Positions 54,636 through 62,675 of a stretch of 64,000 nucleotides of DNA are shown here, piece by piece. How positions within the stretch are numbered: position 1 is the stretch's first letter; the number at the start of each line of letters is the position of its first letter. The notes beneath the pieces are model-generated. The model saw only the letters and a program-made list of their open reading frames with translations. It was not told where the DNA came from and did not search any database. The translations under genes were made by a program, and so were the position numbers. Location: the NCBI GenBank assembly GCA_017617235.1, contig JAFZWQ010000032.1, positions 78,901 to 142,900 of the forward strand, in the 5' to 3' direction. The stretch is from Bacteroidaceae bacterium (GTDB lineage: Bacteria; Bacteroidota; Bacteroidia; Bacteroidales; Bacteroidaceae).

Positions 54636-55817
54636 ATGAAAGAATTGACATTGAAGTACGGGTGCAACCCGAATCAGAAGCCCTCACGCATCTACATGGA
54701 AGAGGGCGAGTTACCCATCGAAGTACTGAACGGCCGTCCTGGCTACATCAATCTGCTCGACGCACTGAACTCATGGCAGTTGGTAAAGGAACTGAAGGCC
54801 GCAACGGGTCTGCCCGCAGCTGCTTCGTTCAAACATGTTAGTCCTGCTGGTGCGGCCGTTGGTCTGCCCCTGAGCGATACTCTCAAGAAGATATATTTCG
54901 TCGACGACGCTCCCCTACCCCTCACTCCGATAGCATCGGCCTATGCCCGTGCCCGTGGAGCCGACCGAATGTCAAGTTATGGCGATTTCATCGCACTTTC
55001 CGACACTTGCGACGAGGCTACGGCACGTCTCATCAATCGCGAAGTCAGCGACGGTATCATTGCCCCCGACTACACGCCCGAGGCACTGGAGGTTCTCCGT
55101 AACAAACGTAAGGGAACATACAATGTCATTAAGATAGACCCATCGTATCGTCCTGCCCCCATCGAGCGGAAACAGGTCTTCGGCATCACCTTCGAACAGG
55201 GTCGTAACGAAATCAATCTCGCCGACCCCGCACTCTTCGAGAACATTCCCACCCAGAACAAGGAGTTCACACCCGAAGCAAAACGCGACCTCATCATCGC
55301 GCTCATCACCCTGAAATATACCCAGTCGAACAGCGTCTGCTACGTCAAGGACGGACAGGCCATCGGCATCGGTGCCGGTCAGCAGAGCCGCATCCACTGC
55401 ACCCGATTGGCAGGCAGCAAGGCCGACATCTGGTGGCTGCGTCAACATCCCCGTGTGATGGCCCTACCCTTTGTTCCCGGTATCCGTCGTGCCGACCGCG
55501 ACAATACCATCGACATTTTCATCGGTCCCGAACACGACGATGTACTGCGCGAAGGCGAGTGGCAGAAATTCTTCACCGAACGACCTGAACCGCTGTCGGA
55601 AGCCGAGAAAAGTGAGTGGCTTGCCAAGAATACCGACGTGTGCCTGGGTTCAGACGCCTTCTTCCCCTTCGGCGACAACATCGAACGCGCCCACAAGAGC
55701 GGTGTACGCTATGTGGCACAGGCCGGTGGTTCGGTTCGCGACGACCATGTCATCGAGACCTGCGACAAATACGGCATTGCAATGGCCTTCACCGGTGTCC
55801 GTCTCTTCCACCATTAA
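54636..55817 (+). CDS. Stand-alone AICAR transformylase (PurH C-domain-like)
   Basis: 393 residues. It matches only the formyltransferase part of PurH: the catalytic Lys-His pair is in SFKHVSPAGAAVG (about residue 66), with SYGDFIALSD, TQSNSVCYVKDGQAIGIGAGQQSR and SDAFFPFGDNI further on. The N-terminal IMP cyclohydrolase domain is missing. It should transfer formyl from 10-formyl-THF to AICAR in purine synthesis; cyclisation to IMP needs another protein. A complete purH elsewhere in the genome is likely and would make this a second copy. No clear promoter box; the 5' region is built of short repeats. Confidence 0.88.
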   Translation: MKELTLKYGCNPNQKPSRIYMEEGELPIEVLNGRPGYINLLDALNSWQLVKELKAATGLPAAASFKHVSPAGAAVGLPLSDTLKKIYFVDDAPLPLTPIASAYARARGADRMSSYGDFIALSDTCDEATARLINREVSDGIIAPDYTPEALEVLRNKRKGTYNVIKIDPSYRPAPIERKQVFGITFEQGRNEINLADPALFENIPTQNKEFTPEAKRDLIIALITLKYTQSNSVCYVKDGQAIGIGAGQQSRIHCTRLAGSKADIWWLRQHPRVMALPFVPGIRRADRDNTIDIFIGPEHDDVLREGEWQKFFTERPEPLSEAEKSEWLAKNTDVCLGSDAFFPFGDNIERAHKSGVRYVAQAGGSVRDDHVIETCDKYGIAMAFTGVRLFHH

Positions 55818-55820
55818 GAA

Positions 55821-55869
55821 ATTGAAGATTGAAGATTGAAGATTGAAAATTGAAGATTGAAAATTAATA
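55821..55869. repeat. Heptanucleotide repeat between AICAR transformylase and the 69-residue gene
   Basis: ATTGAAG, ATTGAAG, ATTGAAG, ATTGAAA, ATTGAAG, ATTGAAA, ATTAATA in exact register, starting 4 bases after a stop codon and ending 11 bases before the next start. The clearest of the 7-bp arrays in the window. Confidence 0.85.
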
Positions 55870-55880
55870 ATGGAAGAACT

Positions 55881-56090
55881 ATGGCAGACAAGTTTGCAGG
55901 CGACGACATAGATGATGTCATCCTCAACGGCATTACCTTCCGTGGAGGACCAAAGAAGGAAAGCGCACCTTCTGACGGGAAAGTACGCACCAAGGCACAA
56001 AAGAAGAAATACGTGACAGGTGCCCACGGCAGCGGTTCGGCCAAGAAAAAAGCCGACATCCGCAAGGCCCGTGCGAACCGACATAAGTAG
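55881..56090 (+). CDS. Small basic protein of unknown function
   Basis: 69 residues from ATG 55881, preceded by GGAAGAACT. The first 30 residues are acidic to neutral (DKFAGDDIDDVILNGITFRGG); the rest is very basic (RTKAQKKKYVTGAHG, AKKKADIRKARANRHK), suggesting nucleic-acid or ribosome contact. I do not recognise a family. It follows the AICAR transformylase gene across a 7-bp repeat array and may be co-transcribed. Confidence 0.6.
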   Translation: MADKFAGDDIDDVILNGITFRGGPKKESAPSDGKVRTKAQKKKYVTGAHGSGSAKKKADIRKARANRHK

Positions 56091-56531
56091 TAGCCTTTCT
56101 CAGATTCCCAACCCATCTTCTGTTCATTTTCTTTGGCACAAAGAAAAAGGAACCAAAAGAAATATCCACCCCCCAAGCCCCCCTATATGGGGGTTGTAAT
56201 TGATGTCGGGCACAAGTGCCTCTCCATCAAGGTTTTTGCATGATTCACGAAGCTTTCGCCCTACGGGTGAATCAAAGATTTTTTTAAAGACCACCCGGAC
56301 TTTTGAATGTCCGGGTTCCTTAGATGTAAGAGCGACCGGGGTCGCGGTTGGATGCCCTCCCTAGGAAGGGAGGGGGCCGGGGGTAGGTGGAAGCCCCTTC
56401 ATCGAAGGGGTTGGGGATGAGAAAAAAGATTAATTACCGATAAACTTAAATTTTGCAATTTTGAAAAGAGAAAGACAGGCGGCCTCCGGTGGGAGACCGC
56501 CTGTTTCTTTTTATGTACACAAGAAGGATTA
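56091..56531. repeat. 441-base non-coding island of hairpins
   Basis: No gene is seen. Perfect inverted repeats follow one another: TTTTCTTTG/CAAAGAAAA (56127-56147), CCCCC/GGGGG (56179-56193), TGATTCAC/GTGAATCA (56241-56274), ACCCGGAC/GTCCGGGT (56293-56316), CCCTCCC/GGGAGGG (56355-56374), CCCCTTC/GAAGGGG (56394-56410). The last hairpin (56476-56503) is a terminator. The stretch looks like several dispersed intergenic repeat elements joined together. Confidence 0.65.
56476..56503 (-). terminator. Terminator of the lipoprotein pair
   Basis: CAGGCGG (56476-56482) pairs with CCGCCTG (56497-56503), with inner CTCC/GGAG. It lies about 30 bases past the stop at 56532; T-rich sequence follows on both strands. 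Confidence 0.7.
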
Positions 56532-57152
56532 TTACTTGTTGTAATCCTTAATGTTGGACTCTTCTACAACAATCTTCGTTTCCAGCTTAGTGTCCTCATG
56601 CTTAAGTTCGCTGCTGCACTCGAACACGAACTTGCCGTTCTCGAGAGTGGCTTTCAGTGTACCAGACTTAAAAATAAAACCAGGTTGTATTTTTACTTCT
56701 CTCTCACCTATATAGCCATCGTAGTAGTTATAGGTGCCATCAGGGTCGTAGGTCTGGCTAAACTGCCAATTGTTGTTACCTGCATATACACTCAAGAACG
56801 AAGGAACATCGGGACTTAAAGCTTGAGAGTTGGTGAGGTCAATGGTCTTGCCCAGCAGATCCTCGCTGAATCTAAAGTTGTACATCCAATTCTCATTCTG
56901 ATCGGATACATACACAAGATACACCTTGGGGTTAGAGCCGCTGAAATACACGTACTTCTTCGCCTTGACCTTGTTACCGTTGATGGTGAAGTAGTTCTCA
57001 GTAAGCTCGGTAGTGGTGTTACCGCCGTTGCCACCGTTGTTGTCACCACCGCCGGGGGTAGTATTGTCATCGTCGTCACCACAAGAACTCAGAGCAGCAG
57101 CACCCATGAACATGCACAGGGCGAGGCTCATCAAATAGAAAAACTTTTTCAT
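56532..57152 (-). CDS. Surface-type lipoprotein, unknown function
   Basis: 206 residues. The lipoprotein signal ends in AALSSCGDDDDN; an acidic run after Cys is the export mark for surface lipoproteins in Bacteroidetes. A Gly/Asn linker (about 30-46) leads to a beta-rich domain (YVYFSGSNPKVYLVYVSDQN, YNYYDGYIGEREVKIQPGF). No family is recognised. Its first codons and signal peptide are identical in DNA to those of the gene just upstream, while the mature parts differ. Confidence 0.75.
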   Translation of the reverse strand: MKKFFYLMSLALCMFMGAAALSSCGDDDDNTTPGGGDNNGGNGGNTTTELTENYFTINGNKVKAKKYVYFSGSNPKVYLVYVSDQNENWMYNFRFSEDLLGKTIDLTNSQALSPDVPSFLSVYAGNNNWQFSQTYDPDGTYNYYDGYIGEREVKIQPGFIFKSGTLKATLENGKFVFECSSELKHEDTKLETKIVVEESNIKDYNK

Positions 57153-57154
57153 TG
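57070..57154. repeat. 85-bp signal-peptide repeat, copy 1
   Basis: Identical over 85 bases to 57496-57580. It covers the start codon, signal peptide, lipobox and first acidic residues of the lipoprotein gene. Confidence 0.9.
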
Positions 57155-57179
57155 TTTGTTATTTGCTAAAATAACGAAA

Positions 57180-57578
57180 TTAATCCTCATTGAACTCGTC
57201 AACGATGCTCTGGAAGTATGCGCGGATTTCCTCCTTGCTCTTGCCCTTATATTCGTCCGTACGATCGTAAATAATGGACTTACCATCCAGTGTAATCTTG
57301 GGATTACCTTTACCGCCCCACTCATATTCTTCTTTGGCTTCATCCTTGCTGCTGTAAGTTTCATACTCTAAGTACTTGATGCACTTGTCGTTGCTGTCGA
57401 AGGTAGCAACATACTTTGTAACGCAACCACCACCGTCGTACTGTACAGTCAGCGTGTTGGCTTTTGTGTCTTCACTGATAGTGGCAGGTACCAACTCGTC
57501 GTCACCACAAGAACTCAGAGCAGCAGCACCCATGAACATGCACAGGGCGAGGCTCATCAAATAGAAAAACTTTTTCAT
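57180..57578 (-). CDS. Lipoprotein, unknown function
   Basis: 132 residues from ATG 57578; the longer frame to 57671 crosses the promoter. The lipoprotein signal ends in AALSSCGDDELV. The mature part (TLTVQYDGGGCVTKYVATFD, CIKYLEYETYSSKDEAKEEYEW, EEIRAYFQSIVDEFNED) is a small alpha/beta domain that I do not recognise and is not similar to the second lipoprotein gene except for the shared signal peptide. It is transcribed from 57629-57660, with the 206-residue lipoprotein gene 27 bases downstream. Confidence 0.75.
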   Translation of the reverse strand: MKKFFYLMSLALCMFMGAAALSSCGDDELVPATISEDTKANTLTVQYDGGGCVTKYVATFDSNDKCIKYLEYETYSSKDEAKEEYEWGGKGNPKITLDGKSIIYDRTDEYKGKSKEEIRAYFQSIVDEFNED

Positions 57579-57580
57579 TG
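57496..57580. repeat. 85-bp signal-peptide repeat, copy 2
   Basis: Identical to 57070-57154, offset by 426 bp, which is 142 codons. Confidence 0.9.
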
Positions 57581-57628
57581 CTTTTAAAAGAATTAATAAA
57601 TTAAAATAAGTGTTATTAAAAACGGCGG

Positions 57629-57660
57629 CAAAGGTAACACAAAAGAAGTGTCTGGGCAAT
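57629..57660 (-). promoter_or_regulatory. Promoter of the lipoprotein pair
   Basis: Minus strand ATTG (57657-57660), 20 bases, TACCTTTG (57629-57636). Confidence 0.65.
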
Positions 57661-57706
57661 AGCTCAGACAACTTCGTAATGGTTTTAAGACAATTTCGTA
57701 ATGGTT

Positions 57707-59293
57707 TTAGGCCAGGTTCTGTGTGCGGTACTGAGTGGGGGTAAGCGTGAACCGTTTCTTAAAGTTGTCGATAAACGTGGCAGCACGAGAAAATCCGCTG
57801 GCCTCTGCCACCTCGGTTATGGAAAGGCTGGGGTTCTCGGTCAGCAATTTAGCCGCATAAAGCAGACGGCAGTCGTTGACAAATTCCGTAACCGATTTGA
57901 AAGGACTGCCCTGGGCGAAGGCGGCACCGACACGTTCTTTGGACAGCGAGAAGCGTTCTGTCAACATTTGGCGGTTGAGTGTGGGGTCGAGGAACAATTC
58001 GTCCCGCACCACCACCTCTCGGATATATTGGAACAACTCATCGTTATTGAGACTGTCAAGGTTGAAGTCCCCCGCCATCTCACCCGAGGGGGAGGGAAAA
58101 GGAGAATTCTCACTTATCACTTTTACTTCTTCCCTTAACTTTATAGCCTCGGCAATCTCGTGGGCCAGCACGCTGTTTTTGCGTTTAATAATCCTGTTTT
58201 GGCGGAAGAGGACTATAGCAAAAACGATAACAATCAAAGCAAAGAAGCCAAAGGCCGCGACTGCGATGTTGGCTCTGTAGGTAATAGCCTTTTGGCGCTC
58301 TGTCTCCATCTTCTGCTGCAAGGCATTGTAGCGAGCTATGTGTTCACGGGCTGTCGCTTCCGTAAAACTGTTCTCAATCTGTTTGTAAGCCTCGCTCATG
58401 TTGCCCAATTCGCCTAGCGAGGCGTAGGCTGCAGTGATGTAGCCCTGTGCCTGATTGCGGTAGTAGTTGATGTAGCCGGCTCTGCTGGTCGAATCTTTCA
58501 ACACACGCAGAGAGTTGTCGTTATAGTCGTCGGGATGCTGTTCATAATCGTCAAGGCGTTCGATGATGCGACGTGCTAATGGAAGTGTCTCCACTTCCTT
58601 CCCCTGTGCGATGAGTACAAAGATTTTGCGTTTCGAGGCGAGAATCAGGGCATCGAGTTCATTAAACTTGAACGAAGGACTTTCGTTTAAGAGGTTGATA
58701 ACGCTGTCGAGTTTAGCCAAGCCTTGCTGTTGTTGTCCTGCGAAATAGAGTGCTGCACCTATCTCAGCCTCAGTACGCAGTGCATCGGTTTCCTTTTCCG
58801 GTCCCATCTGGTGATAAACATCGACAAGTTCGCGCGAACGCTGTAGCCACCTGACGGTATCTTGTTGCTGTCGTGCGGTATAGACCAGTATGTCCAGCAC
58901 CTCCTGCTTGAGTTTGAGATTTGTTTTCAGGGAGTCGTGCTTCAGCAACTGCTCACCGATAGCCCTACCCTTTTCCAGTCCTGCACCTTTCTGACCTCCA
59001 AGCAGAGAATCCATCTGCTCGTTCACTTGCGTCAAGCTGTAAACCCTCGCCCTGTTCACTTCGGCCTGTACTTCCGACATATTACCCACGATAACTGCCG
59101 AGTCGATAATCTGCAGTGCCCGTTCTGGTTGATAGCCATAAACTTGCATAGCAGCCCGCCAGGTATAGAGTGTGTCGCTTGCTTGCGGCTCACGGCTGTT
59201 ACCTGTGTCTTTACCTTTTCCCGTGCAGCCAGCTATCGTCAGCATAGCGGCTACAACCATTCCTATATATGCTCCAACATGATGCTTCATCAT
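57707..59293 (-). CDS. Membrane-spanning TPR regulator with cytoplasmic AraC-type HTH
   Basis: 528 residues (ATGATG; start 59293 or 59290). The N-terminus has a lipobox-like LTIAGCTGKG. Residues about 40-320 are TPR-like helices, presumably periplasmic. One membrane segment (AVAFGFFALIVIVFAIVLF) lies near 345, then a short linker and a C-terminal AraC-type DNA-binding domain (about 425-528: NRQMLTERFSLSKERVGAAF, SITEVAEASGFSRAATFIDNFKKRF). Envelope sensing passed straight to DNA is the likely mode. Target genes are unknown; the lipoprotein pair just downstream is a candidate. It follows obgE. Confidence 0.85.
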   Translation of the reverse strand: MMKHHVGAYIGMVVAAMLTIAGCTGKGKDTGNSREPQASDTLYTWRAAMQVYGYQPERALQIIDSAVIVGNMSEVQAEVNRARVYSLTQVNEQMDSLLGGQKGAGLEKGRAIGEQLLKHDSLKTNLKLKQEVLDILVYTARQQQDTVRWLQRSRELVDVYHQMGPEKETDALRTEAEIGAALYFAGQQQQGLAKLDSVINLLNESPSFKFNELDALILASKRKIFVLIAQGKEVETLPLARRIIERLDDYEQHPDDYNDNSLRVLKDSTSRAGYINYYRNQAQGYITAAYASLGELGNMSEAYKQIENSFTEATAREHIARYNALQQKMETERQKAITYRANIAVAAFGFFALIVIVFAIVLFRQNRIIKRKNSVLAHEIAEAIKLREEVKVISENSPFPSPSGEMAGDFNLDSLNNDELFQYIREVVVRDELFLDPTLNRQMLTERFSLSKERVGAAFAQGSPFKSVTEFVNDCRLLYAAKLLTENPSLSITEVAEASGFSRAATFIDNFKKRFTLTPTQYRTQNLA

Positions 59294-59315
59294 CCTTGGC
59301 TAAAGATTAATTACT

Positions 59316-59336
59316 TTTGCCATTCGCCGTTTGCCA
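59316..59336. repeat. Heptanucleotide repeat after obgE
   Basis: TTTGCCA, TTCGCCG, TTTGCCA in register, ending exactly at the obgE stop codon. Confidence 0.5.
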
Positions 59337-60506
59337 TTATTCTATATCTTCGTACTCGAAGTCGTCGAGGTCTTCAATGTCCTCGATATCCTCGTCGTCG
59401 ATGAATTCGATGTCCTCGTCCTCACCCATGGCGGCCAGTTCTTCCTGCAGATAGGTGAGGTCTTTGTTGCGATGCACGATGCGTTCCTGATTCGTGATGG
59501 ACTCCAGTTTGTTGCTCTCGCTGTTCAGGGCGGCCCACAGCATATCCTTCAGTTCAGTCAACCCACGCTGTGCAACGGCAGAGATGAAGACATGTGGCAA
59601 GTCCTCGGGTAGGTCGTGACTGAGCATCTCCATCAGTTCATCGTCCAGCAGGTCGCACTTGGTAATAGCCAGCACCCGCTGCTTATCCATCATGTCGGGG
59701 TTGAAGGTGCGTACTTCGTTCAGCAGGATTTCATATTCCTTGCGAATGTCGTCCGTGTCTCCTGGTACCATGAAGAGGAGAAGCGAGTTGCGTTCGATAT
59801 GACGCAGGAAACGAAGTCCCAAACCACGTCCCTCGCTGGCACCCTCGATGATGCCGGGAATATCTGCCATGACGAACGATTGGTTGCCACGATAGCTGAC
59901 AATGCCCAACGATGGTTCCATCGTGGTAAAGGGATAGTTGGCAATCTTGGGACGGGCGCTGCTGAGACTGGCGAGCAACGTGCTCTTGCCTGCATTGGGG
60001 AAACCCACGAGACCCACATCCGCCAGCAGTTTCAGTTCCAGGATTACGGTGCGTTCCTGCATGGGTTCACCTGGCTGGGCATAGCGCGGAGCCTGGTTGG
60101 TGCTGGTGCGGAAGTTCCAGTTTCCCAGTCCTCCACGACCGCCTTTCAGGAGCATCACCACCTGACCGTCCTCGCTGATGTCGCACAGATATTCACCCGT
60201 CTCGGCATCATAGACAACGGTGCCGCAGGGTACGTCGATGTAGCGGTCTTCGCCATCGTGCCCCGTGCTGCGACTTTTGCCGCCGTTTCCACCATGTCCG
60301 GCAAAGACGTGCCGCTCGTAACGCAAGTGCAGCAACGTCCAGTAGTTGTGGTTTCCACGCAGATAGATGTGTCCGCCCCGTCCGCCGTCGCCCCCATCGG
60401 GACCGCCGTTGGCAATGTATTTGGCTCGGTGCATGTGCGCCGAACCTCTGCCACCCTTACCCGAGCGGCAACAAATCTTCACATAATCGACGAAGTTGCT
60501 CTCCAT
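59337..60506 (-). CDS. obgE: GTPase ObgE/CgtA
   Basis: 389 residues. The glycine-rich Obg domain fills residues 1-158 ([18 protein letters not shown]), followed by the G domain with G1 [11 protein letters not shown] near 168, switch [13 protein letters not shown]3 DIPGIIEGA and G4 TKCDLLDD. The C-terminal tail is unusually acidic ([20 protein letters not shown]) and there is no TGS or OCT domain. It acts in late assembly of the large ribosomal subunit and in growth control. Third gene of the hpt-adk-obgE run. Confidence 0.96.
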   Translation of the reverse strand: MESNFVDYVKICCRSGKGGRGSAHMHRAKYIANGGPDGGDGGRGGHIYLRGNHNYWTLLHLRYERHVFAGHGGNGGKSRSTGHDGEDRYIDVPCGTVVYDAETGEYLCDISEDGQVVMLLKGGRGGLGNWNFRTSTNQAPRYAQPGEPMQERTVILELKLLADVGLVGFPNAGKSTLLASLSSARPKIANYPFTTMEPSLGIVSYRGNQSFVMADIPGIIEGASEGRGLGLRFLRHIERNSLLLFMVPGDTDDIRKEYEILLNEVRTFNPDMMDKQRVLAITKCDLLDDELMEMLSHDLPEDLPHVFISAVAQRGLTELKDMLWAALNSESNKLESITNQERIVHRNKDLTYLQEELAAMGEDEDIEFIDDEDIEDIEDLDDFEYEDIE

Positions 60507-60523
60507 GCCTGGTTCTTTCTTCT

Positions 60524-60551
60524 TTTGCCCTTAGCCCTTAGCCTTTAGCCC
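60524..60551. repeat. Heptanucleotide repeat between adk and obgE
   Basis: TTTGCCC, TTAGCCC, TTAGCCT, TTAGCCC in register, within the 48-base gap. Confidence 0.65.
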
Positions 60552-60554
60552 TTT

Positions 60555-61127
60555 TTACTTCAAGGTATCCAGGAAGGCAAAGATATTGGCCAGCATCTTG
60601 TCCTTGCTGCCCTCCCAGGTGAAGGTATGACGGATACCTTCCTTCTGGAACCATGCTGCCAAGGGTTCCGTCTGGCTGTGATAAACGGCAAAGCGTTTCT
60701 TGATGGTCTCTTCGTTATCATCGGCACGACCCTGCTCGATGGCACGGTTCAGCAGACGCTTCATCAGCGTGTCCTCGTCGACAATCAGTTCAATCATCAC
60801 ACCCATCTCGTGCTTACGCTCGGCCAGCATCTGCTTCAGGGCCTCGGCCTGGGCAATGGTGCGGGGGAAGCCGTCGAAGATGACGCCCTTACCGGCAGGC
60901 AGACTGTCGTAGGTCTTTGCCAGGATGTCTATCATCAACTCATCGGGAATCAGCTGCCCATTGTCGATGTAACCCTTGGCCGTCTTTCCCAGTTCTGTAC
61001 CGTTCTTTATTTCAGCGCGCAACACATCGCCTGTACTGATGTGTCCCATGCCGTAACGTGCTACAATCTCGTCGCTGTAGGTGCCCTTGCCACTGCCCGG
61101 TGCACCAAAGATGATAATGTTCTTCAT
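60555..61127 (-). CDS. adk: Adenylate kinase
   Basis: 190 residues, the short form without the long LID insertion. P-loop IFGAPGSGKGTYSD, AMP-binding STGDVLRAEI, and DGFPRTIAQAEAL are present. It interconverts ATP, ADP and AMP in the cytoplasm. It lies between hpt and obgE on one strand; the 76 bases separating it from hpt contain a hairpin framed by 7-bp repeats. Confidence 0.96.
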   Translation of the reverse strand: MKNIIIFGAPGSGKGTYSDEIVARYGMGHISTGDVLRAEIKNGTELGKTAKGYIDNGQLIPDELMIDILAKTYDSLPAGKGVIFDGFPRTIAQAEALKQMLAERKHEMGVMIELIVDEDTLMKRLLNRAIEQGRADDNEETIKKRFAVYHSQTEPLAAWFQKEGIRHTFTWEGSKDKMLANIFAFLDTLK

Positions 61128-61133
61128 ATTTTA

Positions 61134-61203
61134 ATTTTCAATCTTCAATCTTCTAATCGAGCTTGCTCGCTTGCGTAGCGCAGAGGAGCAAGAATCTTCA
61201 ATC
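61134..61203. repeat. Heptanucleotide repeats flanking a hairpin, hpt-adk gap
   Basis: ATTTTCA, ATCTTCA, ATCTTCT (61134-61154), then CTTGCTC...GAGCAAG as an inverted repeat, then ATCTTCA, ATCTTAA up to the hpt stop. The core GCTCGCTTGCG is also found in the hairpin after ssrA (54576-54588). Confidence 0.55.
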
Positions 61204-61743
61204 TTAATCACACAAAGTGTATATATCCTTCGTGTTGCGTCCATAGCCGTCGTAGTCGAGACCATATCCTACGATGAAATCGTTAGGAATCTGCATGCAG
61301 CAATAACGGATGTCCAAGTCCACTTGCAGCTTGCCGGGCTTCAGCAACAGGGTGCAGATGTCCACCTTGCTGGGATTGTGTTTCTTCAGGGTGTCCAGCA
61401 TGTGCGCCATCGTCAGACCCGTGTCCACGATATCCTCGACAATGATGACAGGACGGTTCGTAACATCCACGCTCAAGCCCATAATCTCGCGAATCTCGCC
61501 CGTCGTCGACACACCCTGATACGAAGCCAGGCGCACGAAGGAAATTTCGCAGGGGATGGTGATTTCGCGCAACAAATCGGCAGCAAAGACAAACGACCCA
61601 TTCAGCACAGCCAGAAACACAGGCTCCTGTCCGGCATAGTCGCGATTAATCTCCGCAGCAACGCGTTTCACTTCCGATAAAATCTTCTCCTGAGGGATGG
61701 ATACGGCAAACGTCTTATCCTTAACTTGAATCTTATTGCTCAT
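61204..61743 (-). CDS. hpt: Hypoxanthine phosphoribosyltransferase
   Basis: 179 residues. The PRPP-binding motif is VIIVEDIVDTGLTM, and the purine-binding end has DFIVGYGLDYDGYGRN. It salvages hypoxanthine or guanine to IMP or GMP. It begins the hpt-adk-obgE run from the promoter at 61767-61797, grouping purine salvage with nucleotide balance. Confidence 0.95.
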   Translation of the reverse strand: MSNKIQVKDKTFAVSIPQEKILSEVKRVAAEINRDYAGQEPVFLAVLNGSFVFAADLLREITIPCEISFVRLASYQGVSTTGEIREIMGLSVDVTNRPVIIVEDIVDTGLTMAHMLDTLKKHNPSKVDICTLLLKPGKLQVDLDIRYCCMQIPNDFIVGYGLDYDGYGRNTKDIYTLCD

Positions 61744-61766
61744 AACATAACAATACTAATTTCCTG

Positions 61767-61797
61767 CAAAGATAATGAAAATTCATCTATTTATCAA
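61767..61797 (-). promoter_or_regulatory. hpt promoter
   Basis: Minus strand TTG (61795-61797), 20 bases, TATCTTTG (61767-61774). Confidence 0.65.
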
Positions 61798-61825
61798 TTT
61801 TTAATTTTTAATTTTTACTTTTTAA
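61798..61825. repeat. Heptanucleotide repeat in the hpt/nnrD promoter gap
   Basis: TTTTTAA, TTTTTAA, TTTTTAC, TTTTTAA in register, running into the -33 position of the nnrD promoter. Confidence 0.65.
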
Positions 61826-61845
61826 TTTAATTATCCTTAACTTTG
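61814..61845 (+). promoter_or_regulatory. nnrD promoter, start codon at the expected transcription start
   Basis: TAACTTTG (61838-61845) with TTTA in place of TTTG 20 bases upstream. The ATG at 61850 comes only 4 bases after the box, so the message should be leaderless. Confidence 0.55.
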
Positions 61846-61849
61846 TAGC

Positions 61850-62656
61850 ATGAAACTAAAAATCGTGGACATTAAGGTTGCAGATATGCGGGAATTGTGG
61901 CGTCCGCGTCCTGCCGATGGGCACAAGGGGACATTCGGGCACGCCCTTCTTGTGGCAGGCAGCAAAGGAATGGCAGGAGCTGCCGTTCTGGCGGCCGAAG
62001 CATGTCTGCGCAGCGGCATTGGCAAGCTGTCCGTGCAGACGCCCGACGACAACCGCATCATCCTGCAAATCTCCGTACCCGAAGCCATATTGGGCAGCCA
62101 GTCGCCCGACCTGTACGATGCTGTGGGAATCGGTCCGGGCATAGGTATCGACAGCGAACTCGTCCGTCTTTACCTGACCTCGGTGAAACGCCCTATGGTG
62201 CTGGATGCCGATGCACTGAACGTGCTGGCACAGGATGCCGACCTGCAGGCACTCATTCCCCCACACAGCATCCTCACCCCCCATCCGGGTGAGGCGGGTA
62301 GGCTCATCGGCAGCAGTCAGTTAGATGAGGTTGCCCGATATGCCCAAGAACGGCAGGTGTTCATCGTCTTGAAAGGACACCCGACACATGTCTGCATGCC
62401 AGACGGCACCATCATCCGAATGCCAGTTGGAAACTCGGGGATGGCCACAGCCGGCAGCGGCGATGTGCTTACCGGACTCATTACGGGCCTCGTGGCACAA
62501 GGTTACACACCACGCGAGGCTGCCCTGCTGGGTGTGTGGCTACACGGTGCGGCAGGCGATGCTGCAGCCCGCGAAATGGGCGAAGCCAGCATGTTGGCCC
62601 GCGACATCATCCGGCACCTTCCCGATGCCTTCAATGAATTAAAAAGTAAAAAGTAA
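61850..62656 (+). CDS. nnrD: ADP-dependent NAD(P)H-hydrate dehydratase
   Basis: 268 residues, only the C-terminal YjeF domain; the epimerase domain often fused to it is absent. RPADGHKGTFGHALLVAGS opens the ribokinase-like fold, TPHPGEAGRLIG follows, and NSGMATAGSGDVLTGLITG carries the catalytic aspartate. It repairs hydrated NADH and NADPH. The second ATG at 61886 is an alternative start. The last codons and the stop lie inside a 7-bp repeat array. Confidence 0.92.
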   Translation: MKLKIVDIKVADMRELWRPRPADGHKGTFGHALLVAGSKGMAGAAVLAAEACLRSGIGKLSVQTPDDNRIILQISVPEAILGSQSPDLYDAVGIGPGIGIDSELVRLYLTSVKRPMVLDADALNVLAQDADLQALIPPHSILTPHPGEAGRLIGSSQLDEVARYAQERQVFIVLKGHPTHVCMPDGTIIRMPVGNSGMATAGSGDVLTGLITGLVAQGYTPREAALLGVWLHGAAGDAAAREMGEASMLARDIIRHLPDAFNELKSKK

Positions 62657-62668
62657 AAATGTAAAAAC
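62641..62668. repeat. Heptanucleotide repeat over the nnrD stop
   Basis: AAAAAGT, AAAAAGT, AAAAATG, TAAAAAC in register. It encodes the last residues of NnrD and its stop codon. Confidence 0.55.
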
Positions 62669-62675
62669 GAAATAT

